A DNA stretch of 64,000 nucleotides from Aplectana chamaeleonis. Lineage: Eukaryota > Nematoda > Chromadorea > Rhabditida > Cosmocercidae. The notes under the pieces are model-generated. The model ran no database searches, was not told the origin of the DNA, and saw nothing but the letters and a program-made list of their open reading frames with translations. Below are positions 1-14,239 of the stretch, one piece after another. The position numbers and the translations under genes are program-made. The stretch covers positions 930,001 through 994,000 of the forward strand of contig JAPDOI010000186.1 of the NCBI GenBank assembly GCA_029168955.1, written 5' to 3'. How positions within the stretch are numbered: position 1 is the first letter of the stretch; each line of letters begins with the position of its first letter.

Positions 1-600
1 CCCGGCGCTTTGTGCACTCCCAGTTCAGTCCCGCTCACTTTTCCTGGCACGCTGTGCACTCCCGCTTGGATCCCGTCCACAGTTCTCGGCGCCCTGTGCA
101 CTCCCACTTGGGTCCCGTCCACAGTTCCCGGCGCTCTGTGCACTCCCAGTTCAGTCCCGCCCACTTTTCCCGGCACGCTGTGCACTCCCGCTCGGGTCCC
201 GTCCACAGTTCTCGGCGCTCTGTGGACTCCTAGTTGGGTCCCACCCACATTTACCGGCGCGCTGTGCACTCCCACTTGGGTCCCGTCCACAGTTCCCGGC
301 GCTCTGTGCACTCCCAGTTCAGTCCCGCCCACTTTTCCCGGCACGCTGTGCACTCCCGCTCGGGTCCCGTCCACAGTTCTCGGCGCTCTGTGGACTCCTA
401 GTTGGGTCCCACCCACATTTACCGGCGCGCTGTGCACTCCTACTTGGGTCCCGTCCACAGTTCTCGGCGCTCTGTGGACTCCTAGTTGGGTCCCGCCCAC
501 TTTTACCGGCGCGCTGTGCACTCCCTTTCAAGTCCCGTCCACTTTTCCCGGCGCTCTACGCACTCCAAGTTGGGAACCGACCACTTTATACAGCTCTTGG
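1..600 (+). repeat. 42-bp minisatellite array, copy 1 (with a 168-bp higher-order repeat)
   Basis: About 13 full 42-bp units followed by one or two decayed ones. Each unit is two related 21-mers, one built on GTGCACTCCCA and one on GTCCACAGTTC or CCCACTTTTCC. Four-unit blocks at about 139-306 and 307-474 repeat almost exactly, giving a 168-bp higher-order period. Because 42 is a multiple of 3, long open frames run through the array on both strands; the plus frame spells a 14-residue repeat of the type CTPxxVPxTxxGAL. I treat these as repeat artefacts. The array may continue left of the window. Confidence 0.9.
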
Positions 601-1330
601 CGCTCTTCAATTTGTGTTCCGCACACGGAGCACATTGTCCCTGATGGACCTGAGGCACAACGTCTCTCAAGCTCTATTGAGTCTTATCACGTTATCACTC
701 CATTTCTATTGAAAGACCGACGAAACTTCTTATCACTAAATTCCTTCAGACACACACACACACACATTTTGAAAATCGCAATTTTTTGATATCTCGAGGC
801 CCACTGTGGGAATTTTTCTGAAATTTGGGTAATGTTGAGAACAATTACTGCTCTATCTTTTGTGAAAGTCCCTTGTTTCAAGATTTCTCCCGAACCAAGA
901 TTCTGGAATGAGGGTGTGCGCAGAAGCAATCCTTTTTCAAATCAGGTGCGGCTTCGCGCGCACCACAATTTGCCAAAAAAAGGAAAAGCCGGTTGGGAGT
1001 AGACTCTTTTTCGACAGATTCAGTTCCGTACATTCTTCGTCTTTTTTTCAGGAAGATTTGGGTTCGCCCATGTTTTTTTCTGGATCCGTGTAATAGGGGC
1101 TTCTGCCTTGTTTATGTTTGCATGGAGCTCACAACTTGAACACTATGCTCTCTTCGTAGAATTTAAGGCTAGTGAATGGACTCTCAAGAAAACAGACGGT
1201 ACATGTGTCCCCTGGTCCGAAAGAGTGTCGATGGCTATACTGGCGAATTGTCTCATTCCGCGTTTCCCATCCAGTAAATTAACAATCCTGGCCTTGCGAC
1301 CGAAACAAATGTCATACTCGTTCATTGGAG
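600..1330. other. Spacer without recognised gene
   Basis: Decayed end of the minisatellite, a short (CA)n run near 750, then AT-rich sequence. I see no exon-like reading frame with plausible splice sites and no inverted repeat. Confidence 0.5.
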
Positions 1331-1359
1331 ACCGCCGATGGTAGGATTGGAACTGAAAA

Positions 1360-1629
1360 ATGAACAGCATTTACGCGATGGGTTCAACTGGCATCAACAA
1401 ATTGCTTATCATCATTACAACATCATTGTGCCTCGGGTGGGTCACGTTCAGTTGTTTAGCTTCTCATCCCCAATCCGGGCGCGTGGCCTCTGGAGTTTCT
1501 CAGTGCGAGACAAGATCATGTGAGCACGACATTTCGCAAGCCACGAAGAGACTGCTAACTTTCATTTGTAGAGGACGATCGAGGCAGTGTTCGGAGGAGT
1601 TGAAGATCTTCGTCGCTTCTAAGGACTGA
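1360..1629 (+). CDS. Possible small secreted cysteine-containing protein (89 aa)
   Basis: An uninterrupted 89-codon frame begins with ATG in an A-rich context (GAAAAATGA), a common nematode start context. Residues 1 to about 33 look like a signal peptide: a short polar start, then a hydrophobic run LLIIITTSLCLGW and a possible cleavage site after CLA. The predicted mature part is short, basic and polar with four cysteines, enough for two disulfides. Another ATG at residue 7 could also serve as start. I recognise no family. No intron is needed, which is unusual for a nematode secreted protein but not excluded. A chance frame in intergenic DNA is the main alternative. Confidence 0.35.
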   Translation: MNSIYAMGSTGINKLLIIITTSLCLGWVTFSCLASHPQSGRVASGVSQCETRSCEHDISQATKRLLTFICRGRSRQCSEELKIFVASKD

Positions 1630-2080
1630 TGCTCATAACTGTGAGCTCCTTTTCCGGCCAATATTCCTTTTTCTCCTAAGCTTAAAGGCAGGGTCCGGGC
1701 AGAATTTCGATTTTGAGATTTCCCGTTAAATCGGTGCTCTTGCCACAGGTGGTCCCGAGGAATATGCGAAAACTGCGTGAAAACCGGTCTTCTTCAAGTT
1801 ATTCCAGCCACTTCCGTTAACCGATGATCCAGAAAAGTCAGAAAAGTGTGGCCATCGTCCATACTTTAGCGGTTTTCCACGCATTCTTCAAAAGTGCTGG
1901 GTAATTATCGGTCATTCCAGCCATGATTGTCATGCTGTGAATACTGTAATCCCTGACTTTGAGGCTGTTTTCTCCAGAACTAAGGACTCAGAGTTCGTGA
2001 ACCGTTCAGACGATGCTCATTAGGCCAGCCCAATCTATTTAACCCAAATTTCGGTAGTGTCAAAATTTGACCGGACCTCG
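1630..2080. other. Spacer bordered by TTAAAGGCA-type ends
   Basis: No gene seen. The stretch opens with CTTAAAGGCAGGGTCCG at about 1679 and closes with GACCTCGCCTTTAAATGC at about 2076. These look like the two ends of a MITE of roughly 400 bp related to the TTAAAGGCAGTGTTCACG-type ends at 29.5 and 34.0 kb. Confidence 0.4.
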
Positions 2081-2083
2081 CCT

Positions 2084-2400
2084 TTAAATGCAGTGTTCCC
2101 TATAAATCTCGTTTTTGAGGGTTCGATGTGAAACACTGCGCTGGCAGATGTTGGAGACAGTAGGGTCCAAGAAAGTAGCGAAAACGGGCCAGAAATTGAT
2201 AAAAACAGCCGCTAGAACGAAATTGTCCTTGAACAGTACGCCTGTTAGCCCCCCCTCCCCGTTTTGGCGAGCTTGTGGCACCGCGGAAATTTTCGATGGA
2301 AAATTGTCAAACAACTCCGCCCGTCCAGCCTGATCGATTCGCGCACATTTCGCCATTAGCCCGCGCTTGCGGAAACTAGCAGGGCGCGTAACCTCGTCCT
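2084..2400 (-). repeat. Dispersed repeat, partner of 47.08-47.58 kb
   Basis: The reverse complement matches two blocks at 47.08-47.22 kb (CCCTGCTAGYTTCCGCAAG...GCGAATCGATCAGGCTGGA) and 47.46-47.58 kb (CTTTCTTGGAMCCTA and CATCTGCCAGCG). This is a two-copy dispersed repeat with a divergent middle. No coding potential is recognised. Confidence 0.65.
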
Positions 2401-3080
2401 CGCCCTGAACCTGTACGTCCGTTAGAAACCGCTACTCTAGCTTATTCTGAGCGCTTTTCTTCGCTGTTTCTTCACTATTCGATAGTTCGCGCCGGAACCA
2501 CCCCGTCCAACTCTTTTTTGATATTCGTCGTGAACACCGCCTCTAAGCATAGGTGCTCCGACACTGGGAGAGGTCATCTACTGGACTTATCCGGAGGATC
2601 TACTGTTATCAGCTGTAGATGAACGGAATTCTCCTGACAAGCACGCTTATGCCGATCATGTTTTCCGCGGGCTACCGTAACCCTCCTTTGAGAATTTTCC
2701 AAGTCTCAGCTTGGATATGAGCTTATCGTATTAGCCAACAAACATGTTTGCACAATTTCGACCTCCCTAGCCACTTCCCAGTGGCTTTTTCGAAGAGAGC
2801 GGTGTGTAAATGAATGCATACCGCTAATCTGCCCCTTTATACCACGCATGTTGTGAGCGTTTGTTATCGTTCGTTATCATGTTTTGTTCAATAATGATTA
2901 CGGTAGCCCCGCGGAAAAAATTATCGGCATGAGCGTGCTTGTATTCTCCTGTAGATGACCGGAACCTAATATGTTTTTACGGGTATGCTAGCACTGCAGT
3001 TGAACAGAACTCGATTTTGGAGGGAATTTCAAATTCCGGTGTAGGCAGTAACCTAACGTGTTTTTACAGGGATACACTGT
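2400..3080. repeat. Inverted-repeat (MITE-like) element around 2630-2950
   Basis: Arms of about 50 bp at 2630-2682 and 2898-2950 are near reverse complements, built on AAGCACGCTYATGCCGATMA, TTTTCCGCGG and GCTACCGTAA. The loop of about 215 bp is AT-rich. The outer sequence CTGTAGATGAACGGAA recurs on the other side as a direct rather than inverted copy. No gene is seen in this stretch. Confidence 0.6.
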
Positions 3081-3089
3081 TTCCGGGTT

Positions 3090-3440
3090 CACAAAGGGGA
3101 CCCCGGGGACATGCCACTGGGGTAATCCCCTTTGTGGTCCCCACCGAGGGGGGGGGAGGACCCTACCGCTACGGTCCGCAGTGGGGTGCACCCCACTGGG
3201 GTGATCCCCTTTGCGGCCCCACGTTTGGGTGCACTCCGCAGTGGACCGTGGGGAGATGGCCCCACAGTTGGGTACCACCCCACCGGAGCCGTGGGGAGCC
3301 CCCTCCCCTTGGCGACAAAAATTATCCTCCGGTATCCAGTGGATCTTCTGGTGAGTGACTCGAGGCCACCTTTCAGGTCCGGCTCCGAAGACCCGACTGA
3401 GGCACAATGCGAGATGAGAAGTCTTTTATACCAGCAACAT
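3090..3440 (-). promoter_or_regulatory. TATA-box GC-rich module, copy 1
   Basis: Read on the minus strand this has GGTATAAAAG at about 3430, then CTCATCTCG, a GAGTCACT block, a GGCGACAA/GGGGAG block and a G/C-rich tail. The order matches the modules at 14.7-15.18 kb (minus) and 45.5-46.7 kb (plus). The GC-rich tail, 3090-3310, consists of degenerate CCACTGGGGTGATCCCC-type repeats. It resembles a Pol II promoter with leader, possibly the 5' end of a retroelement. No attached coding sequence is recognised. Confidence 0.5.
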
Positions 3441-4600
3441 TGTTAATACTTTTGTCTTAACATTTGTCAAGAGAAGACAGATTAATACGATTCTAAGTGT
3501 TTTTACTTGTGACCATTACTCGTGTACTTGTCACTATTTAAATACGCTATCCGAGAACGGGTACAACATGTCACAAAGTGTATAATAAATATTAAATATA
3601 AATATAAAACATGTTAATGATCCTGACGAATGCCTGGCGTCATATATGTGGTTTGTAGGTGTTGATTGCGTTCAGTACATTTGAAATGACGTTATACCAG
3701 TTCGCGTCGCGGCTGCGGAGCGGCGATCACTCCGGTAGTTCACCTCATCATCTTCATTCGTTCATCTTTACTCAGAGAAACTCACGGCTTGTCCGCGGCG
3801 GCAGATGAGCTTTCCGGACGGTCCGCGGCGCTTAACGGCTGATCCGCGGCACAATTGATAGTGGGATGGTCAAACGGCCGATCCGCGGCGCTGTTTGTTT
3901 TAGATGGGGTGGTTTCGGGGCGCACCGGCAGTCCACCGTGTTGACACCGATCGCCCAAAAGCACCCACATACATTTTTGAATTGAACGACTCCACCACCT
4001 CATCCCCCGAAGTCTTGAAACAATTTCTCAGCAGCTGACTTCGACTTTCTCGTATTTATGACTCTGCCAAACCGTTATATCCACATGCACGCTAATTTTT
4101 CTTTCCAGATACCGTCACAACAACTTCTAGGGCAGGAAAAATTCCCGATTGTAAGTAAATTCTCATATTCTCGTTCATTTTTGTGATTCTCCTCTAATTT
4201 TGTTTTTTTTCATTCAAATAAATTTTATGATTGTTTGGTTTCGTAGTTCTCCTCATGTGTTTTTTTTTTCAAGAATAGTTCCGGTTTGATCCCGAATTCG
4301 ATCGATTTCGGCACGAATCCGCATCTACCCCAGGAAACCAAACAATCATATAAATCACTGGAAAGCAAGGAAGAAAAACAAAAAGAGAGAATTACAAAAA
4401 TAAACTTGAAATTCAAAAATTACCTACCACCGTGCTTCTCCCCTAGAAGTTGTTACGGAGGCATCTGGAAGGACAAAATTGGTGTGCATGTAGATATAGC
4501 ACTTTAATACATGAAGAAACACAGAAGGACGGGTTCAGTCACAGAAGCCAAGAGAATTGAAGAAAACGAAAAAATACCTAAAATCAGCTGATCGGCGGGT
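3441..4600. other. AT-rich spacer with a short GATCCGCGGCGC repeat cluster (3785-3900)
   Basis: Mostly AT-rich sequence without recognised exons. Four degenerate copies of GnTCCGCGGCG lie in 3785-3900, and a similar cluster is at 15625-15695. A weak inverted pair is visible at about 4225-4260 and 4335-4420 (GGTTTCCTGGGGTAG and TTGTTTGGTTTCG blocks). No gene identified. Confidence 0.4.
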
Positions 4601-4601
4601 C

Positions 4602-4750
4602 AGGGGCTCTCTACACACAGACGGAGGAGCTGTCCCGTTTCTGCAGCTCGAAACGTCACGCCACTCAAAGCAAGCGATGTGGTCCCGAGTGGAATTAGAG
4701 TCGCGAAAGGCGAGACAACTCCTTCCTTGGTGTGTAGGTGCCCCTGTCCC
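4602..4750. repeat. MITE-like repeat, CTCTACACACAG family, copy 1
   Basis: The block GCTCTCTACACACAGA ... GTCCCGAGTGGAATTAGAG ... GCGAAAGGCGAGACAACT ... GGTGTGTAGG recurs in the same orientation at 15990-16140 with only scattered changes. The ends (CTACACAC and GTGTGTAG) form short inverted repeats. Non-coding. Confidence 0.65.
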
Positions 4751-5815
4751 CTGATCAGCTGCGGCGCAGAAATCTCGTCCGGCTCGAGCGCGTGCGGCCG
4801 CGAAGCGTCTCAATACGCAATTGCGGAGTGGAATTTGACGCACAGTACATGAGCTCTGTTTCCATCGAGTGGGGTATTCTAGTAGAGCGCAGTCTCTATA
4901 TTCTCGCTCAGTGTGTTTTGCTTACGCAATTAAAATGCACGCAGGGCCGCTTACCGTAACCAGGAAATCAAATCGAACGCCGCCGCAACTTACTTTCGCC
5001 GCTGACTGGCGTATGGGTTCTCTGACCTCTAGGATGGCCAATTAGATGGAAACAGAGTCAGTTCGCCGGCCGCTTTTTTGCGACGGGGTCGACTGCGGCG
5101 CGGTCGCGATGGGGTCGACTGCGGCGCGCTTCTACTGGCGCGTCGCCAGAGCACGGTTTCCGCCCACGTTCCTCATGGTAAAAAGAAGAGTCTTAAAAGA
5201 ATAATATTAGAATATAATAGTTTTTAAACTTCACCAACTTGTACAGAGCTGTCATAAATGAAACATCTATTGGTTTCGCTCGTTTCAAGTGTGTTTGCAA
5301 ACGGTCGCGATGAAACGGGTCAAAGGTTTTCTTCGCGGGAACTAAAAATGCTCTCAAACCGAATGTTTCCAATATATCTAACCATTCAGAGATAGATTTT
5401 TCCAAATTCTTCCGTTGAGATCGAGTGCAGATATCTCGTAGGTGCAATTGAAGGCATTTTACAAGGGCTATAGTAGTCTTGTATGCAGTGAAGTCTCTTA
5501 CAGCTCAGCACCCGTCTGCTGGATCCAAACGTCACTTTCGGAGAAATGGTTAAACTTCACAGTAAACGAAAGTCCGGAGTAAATATAAACCTTCTCAGAC
5601 TACCTTTCATAAGATTTAAATAAAGCCCTAATGGCGAGCTGTTATCGAGCCGAAGAATGTTCGGCGTGTACGTAAAAATTTCGCCCACTCCGTGACTGAA
5701 AGATGTGGAATAAAATTGAGAAACGTTCTGCACCTATACCGCAATATTCTTACAACTACAAAAAGCTCCTATCAACAGGGTCGACCAGGACTGGATAGCT
5801 TGCTAACGGGGGTGG
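4751..5815. other. Spacer without recognised gene
   Basis: Contains a GC-rich block at 5085-5170 with two near-identical ACGGGGTCGACTGCGGCGCG-like copies. That block is related, in inverted orientation, to 7340-7440. The remainder is AT-rich with no supported exon. Confidence 0.4.
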
Positions 5816-6126
5816 TAGAAATACTCGGAATTTTTTCAAGAGAGATAGCGCATTCTCTTAGAGTTTTGGCCGTGAAATACCCGGGAAATAGCCCACCAGG
5901 CTCCGCAGCGGCTCCTGGTGGGCTATGTTCCGGCTATTTCGCGCCTATTTCTCGGCTTTTCACGAAACGGACAAGAAGAAGCCGAGAAATAGCCGAGATA
6001 TAACCGAGAAATACTCAGAAGTAAACAAAATTCACCAAGACGCAACCGTTGCCGGCTCGTCGAGCCACCATCTGGGGCCGCCAGCGCTTGGGCGGGGCCT
6101 TCTGAGGCTGAACGAGGTCCAAGCAC

Positions 6127-6148
6127 CTCAAACTTGGGTAATTGAACC
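6127..6148 (-). ncRNA. SL1-like 22-mer, unit 1 (one mismatch to SL1)
   Basis: The minus strand reads GGTTCAATTACCCAAGTTTG plus AG. This is the nematode SL1 leader with T4 changed to C, immediately followed by GTGCTTGG. The following GT matches where an SL RNA donor site lies, but the downstream part does not match the SL1 RNA intron I know. It could be an SL RNA relic, or the 5' end of a trans-spliced transcript copied back into the genome. Confidence 0.5.
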
Positions 6149-6465
6149 GGCGGAGAAATATTCGGAAATTTTTTTCAAGGGAGATAGCGCATTCTCTGAG
6201 AGTTTTGGCCGCGAAATACCCGGGAAATAGCCCACCAGGCTCTGCAGCGGCTCCTGGTGGGCTATTTTCCGGCTATTTCGCGGCTATTTCTCAGCTTTTC
6301 ACTAGACGGACAAGAAGAAGCCGAGAAATAGCCGAGATATAAACGAGAAATACTCAGAAGTAAACAAAACTCACCAAGACGCAACCGTTGCCGGCTCGCC
6401 GAGCCACTATCTGGGGCCGCCAGCGCTTGGGCGGGGCCTTCAGAGGCTGAACGAGGTCCAAGTAC

Positions 6466-6487
6466 CTCAAACTTGGGTAATTGAACC
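6466..6487 (-). ncRNA. SL1-like 22-mer, unit 2 (same mismatch)
   Basis: Same T4-to-C variant as unit 1, here followed by GTACTTGG, a donor-like sequence. The two copies differ from each other only downstream of the 22-mer. Confidence 0.5.
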
Positions 6488-6539
6488 GACGGAGGTGCTG
6501 AAATCTAAATTATGCCTCTGGAATGATCCGTATAACTAC

Positions 6540-6745
6540 CGGGAGAGCATTATTTCTCGGCTATTTCTCGGCTATTTCGCGGCGAGCATTATTTGGCGGC
6601 TATTTTGCGGCGAGCATTATTTAGCGGCTATTTCTCGGCTGTTTGCCGGCTATTTCCCGGCGAGCATTATTTGACGGCTATTTAGCGGCTATTAAGCGGC
6701 AAGCAGACATTTCTCGGCTATTTCGCGGCTATTTCTAGGCCAGAA
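6540..6745. repeat. Degenerate GGCTATTTC satellite
   Basis: About 15 imprecise copies of GGCTATTTCTC or GGCTATTTAGC, interleaved with CGGCGAGCATTATTT. The motif is shared with the flanks of the tandem units to the left, so it probably derives from the same element. Confidence 0.7.
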
Positions 6746-7460
6746 CTCTCAGAGTTTCTGTAACGGAAAAAAGTATGTGTTTCTAGAAGAACGAGGGTAC
6801 AGAAAATTATGAGAAATTCGTTGTACAAACCACAGAAATACAACTTAGTCAAGGTGTTTTGAAGCAGTGATGGAGATCGCTTGCGAAATTTCCCCGAGCA
6901 AAGTAGAAATTTCAATTCGAAGCATTTTACATGTTAGGAATGTGAAACATTTCAATACAATACCGTTGGGATCGTAGATTTCCCCGAATAAAAAAGTTCT
7001 TATAGTCGGCATTTAATCCTGCAAGAACCTCGCCAGCGGGCTGCTGGACCCTGCCTTTCAGCTCATGCCCGACTATTTCGTTATTTTCGAAGTGTATTTG
7101 ACTTTTTGCTAGCTTACACTACGCTCACGACTAGCAGGACACTTAACGCAAGCGAGGAACAAATTGGGATCCAGCGCTATTTGAATTCCACTTTGATGAG
7201 CCCTTTCATTCAGTTCTAGTTCTGCCATATTGAGATTGTGACGTGATCTCTGCCGAAATTTCATGATTCTTCCTCAATACAGTTATTGCTACTATACGGC
7301 ACTGCTTTTCACTGATAAGTACACCGCTATGACTGAAAGTAAGGACGGAGACCGTGCTCTGGCGATGCGCCAGTAGAAGCGCGCCGCAACCGCGCCGCAG
7401 TTGATCCCGTCGCAAAAAATGCGACCCAGTTCGCCCACCCTCAATCGGCTCATGGGCCGT
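6746..7460. other. Spacer without recognised gene
   Basis: AT-rich. 7340-7440 is the inverted relative of the GC-rich block at 5085-5170. No exon-like frame supported. Confidence 0.4.
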
Positions 7461-7464
7461 GAGC

Positions 7465-7570
7465 AGGGGTGTGCGGCAAAAGAATTTGGAATTTCGGCAA
7501 ACGGCAACGGCAAACCCCAAAATGGCCGGCAAACGGCAAACGGCAAAACGGCAAACGGCAAAAGCTGTTA
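7465..7570 (+). repeat. CAGGGGTGTGCGGCAA-type end with CGGCAAAC repeats, copy 1
   Basis: Starts with AGGGGTGTGCGGCAAA and runs into tandem CGGCAAACGGCAA repeats. The mirror image is at 13735-13830, ending in TTGCCGCACACCCCT. The CAGGGGTGTGC start resembles hAT-type transposon ends. Confidence 0.55.
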
Positions 7571-8415
7571 TGTGCTATAATACAGCCACATTTGATTAGT
7601 CGTGTGGTGAACCATGCAATACCTGCCAGTTACTATGTATCTGGCGCTTAACTAGCCTTTACATGGAAGGAAAATCCCATATATCAAGAGCTACTTGCGA
7701 GCCTCAGGTGATCAGAGAGCTACAGTAGCGCTATTTTGTGTGTGATAGTATAGAAGCCTCTATCAAGTTCAACGAGGCCGTTTGATTGCGCGACCCAGCC
7801 TAGTCGATCCGGGCACGTGCAGCAAAGCGCAAGAAAGCTTGGTGCGGTGGGAGTGTGCGCCGACCCAAAGACTGAGGCCGATACCGGTACCACAATCAGG
7901 TGCGAATAGATGGATGGATACGCGTTGATTGGTCGGCAGTAAGGAAATGAGGAAGACAGTCCACACCGCGATCAGCAGCGCGCTTTTTAGGTTATGACCG
8001 GAGTCACTCACAATTTTTACAGTTAGTAGCAAGTGATAGGCTCAGTGTTATTTTCGCTCACTTGAAATCACGCCTAGATGGTCTACTTTGTGAGGCTAAA
8101 AAAGTGGAGGGCGACTGGTCAAGTTGAAGACAAAGTTCACGATAAAGACAGCCTTGAAGTTTTAGCCGAAAATCAAAAGCTCCGAAGGGGCTTGTTGATC
8201 TAATACACAGAATGAGAGGCACCTGGTGATAATTCGACCGGTACATGCGACGCGCGCGACAGAAAGTCGGTGGGCCCACGTCGTCGCTGGAGCGTCGCGC
8301 GCGGTGCGTTTAGCCAGCCGACTGCTCTTGAGCGTTTTTGATTCTGTGTATTCAGCCAACAAAGCCCAATACAACAACAACGACGACTAAAAAACAAACA
8401 ATAAATCACTCCATG
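7571..8415. other. Spacer without recognised gene
   Basis: Moderate GC content with several short open frames, none with splice signals or a recognisable motif. No repeat structure seen. Confidence 0.35.
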
Positions 8416-8665
8416 CGGCCCCGAAACAGGAATGCGGTGTGCCCGCCCCACCCTGGCTACTATACTTGTTATCCGAAGGTAATTCCTCGGATAATGGATC
8501 GATTCGGATAATGCCATTTTAAATTTACCGGATATTGGTTCGATTCAGATAATGCGTTTTTTCAAGTTTTCGGATATTAGATCGATTCAGATAATGCCAT
8601 TTTTCCAATGATTCGGATACGGATATCCGTCGGATAATTTCGGATAAATTCCGGATATTATCGGA
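8416..8665. repeat. Left end of a TATCCG-rich inverted-repeat element
   Basis: 8416-8450 (GAAACAGGAATGCGGTGTGC then CCGCCCC) is nearly the reverse complement of 12781-12817. It is followed by degenerate units such as TTCGATTCAGATAATGC and CGGATATTGG, matched in the same orientation at 12605-12770. With the flanking (TA)n tracts and RTE copy 1 this looks like one composite locus, 8416-12817. Confidence 0.55.
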
Positions 8666-8749
8666 ACATATCTGAGGCGAAGCGGTGAAAAATAAACCAG
8701 GTACTCAAGGCAAGCCTTTGATAACACCCATAATGGAGCAAACAGTAAT

Positions 8750-12417
<3,668 letters not shown>

Positions 12418-12479
12418 CGAGTGAGGAAACAAAAGTGAGTCAAATAGTTGATATAAAAAATGGACCGGTTTACTACATT

Positions 12480-12820
12480 CAACCTAAAATGAACCGATTT
12501 TATCCGGATTTGATCTGATTTTATCCGATTTTACTCAAATTTTATCCGTTTTATCCGGTTTTTATCCGATTTTTATCCGTTTTATCCGATTTTATCCGAA
12601 TTTTTGACCCTTCGAATAATGGTTCGATTCAGATAATGCCGATTTTAAATTTCCCGGATACTGGTTCGATTCAGATAACGCGTTTTTTTCAAATTTTCGT
12701 GTATCGGATTATCCGAATCTCGGATATCCGGTCGGATATCCGAAATGGAGTGATTCGGATACTAAGTGTACTGGCTACCGAGGAAGTGGGCGGGGCGAGC
12801 ACACCACATTCAAGTTTCTT
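12480..12820. repeat. Right end of the TATCCG-rich inverted-repeat element
   Basis: A run of TTTTATCCG-type short repeats (12480-12600) is followed by the modules shared with 8475-8640 and the inverted end 12781-12817. Confidence 0.55.
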
Positions 12821-13007
12821 GGCCGTATATTTATATTGACTGCTCGTTTTGAGCAGGTTTTCGACACTGTTGTTGCAATGGGCCTCGGACATTTTGATTT
12901 CAGGTAAAAAATTTGAAGTTGGTTTCAATCGTTGCCTCCGAAGATTTTTCGTTTTTTCAACTCTACACCATTTCATAAAAAAACAGCTCTGCCAAGGAGC
13001 CAACCCG

Positions 13008-13190
13008 GTGCTATCGCAGCGGGGAATGAGGCACTTAGCCATCCCACTCGACCATGCCCATTATTTCGCGCCGCCGCGCGATTTGAGAACCAACTGAGGG
13101 TTTTCCTCCCCTTCCAAAATTAGTAGAGTAGTTGTGGAGCAGAAACATAGGCGTAGCCAAGTGCTCCCCCCCCCCTCGCTGCGACAGCAC
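13008..13190. repeat. MITE, GTGCTATCGCAGC family, copy 1
   Basis: Inverted ends GTGCTATCGCAGC (13008-13020) and GCTGCGACAGCAC (13178-13190) bracket a core that includes TTTTCCTCCCCTTCCAAAATTAG. The same ends and core occur at 21233-21418. Confidence 0.75.
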
Positions 13191-13734
13191 TGTCAACCCT
13201 TCGTTACAGCTAATCCTCTCGACATCGAAAATATCATTGAACACTGCCCTTAATGACCGCTGTGAACATTGTTCAATTTTTAAAAAGCCGGACCATTTGC
13301 AGGATTGATCATTTCGATGTCCCATTTATTACCCTCAGCCAACCAACCGACGATAAGAGGGCCTACTTACACAAGTTCTCAAATGGCTCATATGTATAAA
13401 AAGCGATGCTTCCACGCCAAAACTTCTGTACCATTTGATTTTGCAATTGCGGAACTAGCAGGGATCGGTATGCTTCTGGAAAAGTTTTTTTGCGATTCCG
13501 GCATTTCTAAGGGGTTGAAAATTTCATGGTTAAAGAGAGACATTTAGAGGCTCCCAACTTAGAACCTAAACAAACTCCTCTGATAACCGAGTCAAAATAT
13601 CTTTACCTAGAACTAGCCAGAAAATTATTTGTTGCAGCTTCGAATCGCTGACCAATACAGAATCTGAGGTGAGGGCGTTCACAAGGCCCTGTGGTTTAAA
13701 CGCATTTTTGCCGAAAATTTGCCGTTTTGAGCGA
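13191..13734. other. Spacer without recognised gene
   Basis: AT-rich. A 80-codon plus frame at 13305-13547 has no splice support or motif. Nothing firm. Confidence 0.35.
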
Positions 13735-13832
13735 AAATTTCGGCAAACGGCAACGGCAACGGCAAACCCCAAAAATGGCCGGCAAACGGCAAACGGCAAT
13801 CGGCAAACGGCAATTGCCGCACACCCCTGGCC
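13735..13832 (-). repeat. CGGCAAAC repeats with hAT-like end, copy 2
   Basis: Mirror image of 7465-7570: CGGCAAACGGCAACGGCAAC... ending TTGCCGCACACCCCT. Non-coding. Confidence 0.55.
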
Positions 13833-14239
13833 GTGAGACAGAATTCGTCATTGGAGTACGCTTTTCACGCTAGCCTTCTGATCTCCTCAGAAAGCATCAG
13901 TATCACAATTTCGCAGGACTGCTCTACCCTACGAGCTGTTTTCAGAGGAAGAACAGCTCAATTGACATGTAGAACTGGTTTCGATGTACATTCGGAGGCT
14001 TGTTCAGTTTACAGCATATTGCAATGTATGCCCATGGTAACATAAAAAACTGATTGTGCAATAACTGAGGGTTACAGGTCTCCAGTCTAACCTAATATTA
14101 CTTAGTTGTTGCTTAAGACTCATAAAATATGAGCTCTCAGTTTCGAGAATTTGCAGTTCATGATCATGCATTAATCATTTGTTACATAATCATTTGTTCA
14201 TAATTATAATTATAAATCACTGATGTCGAAAAGATTGCA
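13833..14239. other. Spacer without recognised gene
   Basis: AT-rich sequence. No exon or repeat recognised. Confidence 0.35.

Larger units (their letters stand above)
5816..6490 (-). repeat. Two ~340-bp tandem units, each carrying an SL1-like 22-mer
   Basis: Two long direct repeats, about 5816-6148 and 6150-6487, share blocks such as GAGATAGCGCATTCTC, a strong hairpin (AATAGCCCACCAGG pairing with CCTGGTGGGCTATT around a CTCCGCAGCGG loop), AAGAAGCCGAGAAATAGCC and GCAACCGTTGCCGGCTCG. Each ends, read on the minus strand, with an SL1-like 22-mer followed directly by GT. Between the SL-like block and the hairpin lie two small stem-loops (GGCTCGACGAGCC, and GCAAC pairing with GTTGC) and a T-rich AATTTTGTT stretch. 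No protein is supported. Confidence 0.75.

Noticed and set aside
10..789. 259-codon frame with 14-residue repeats (CTPxxVPxTxxGAL)
   Set aside because: It follows exactly the 42-bp minisatellite; the unit is a multiple of 3, so frames stay open on both strands, and the sequence breaks off into unrelated residues when the repeat ends.
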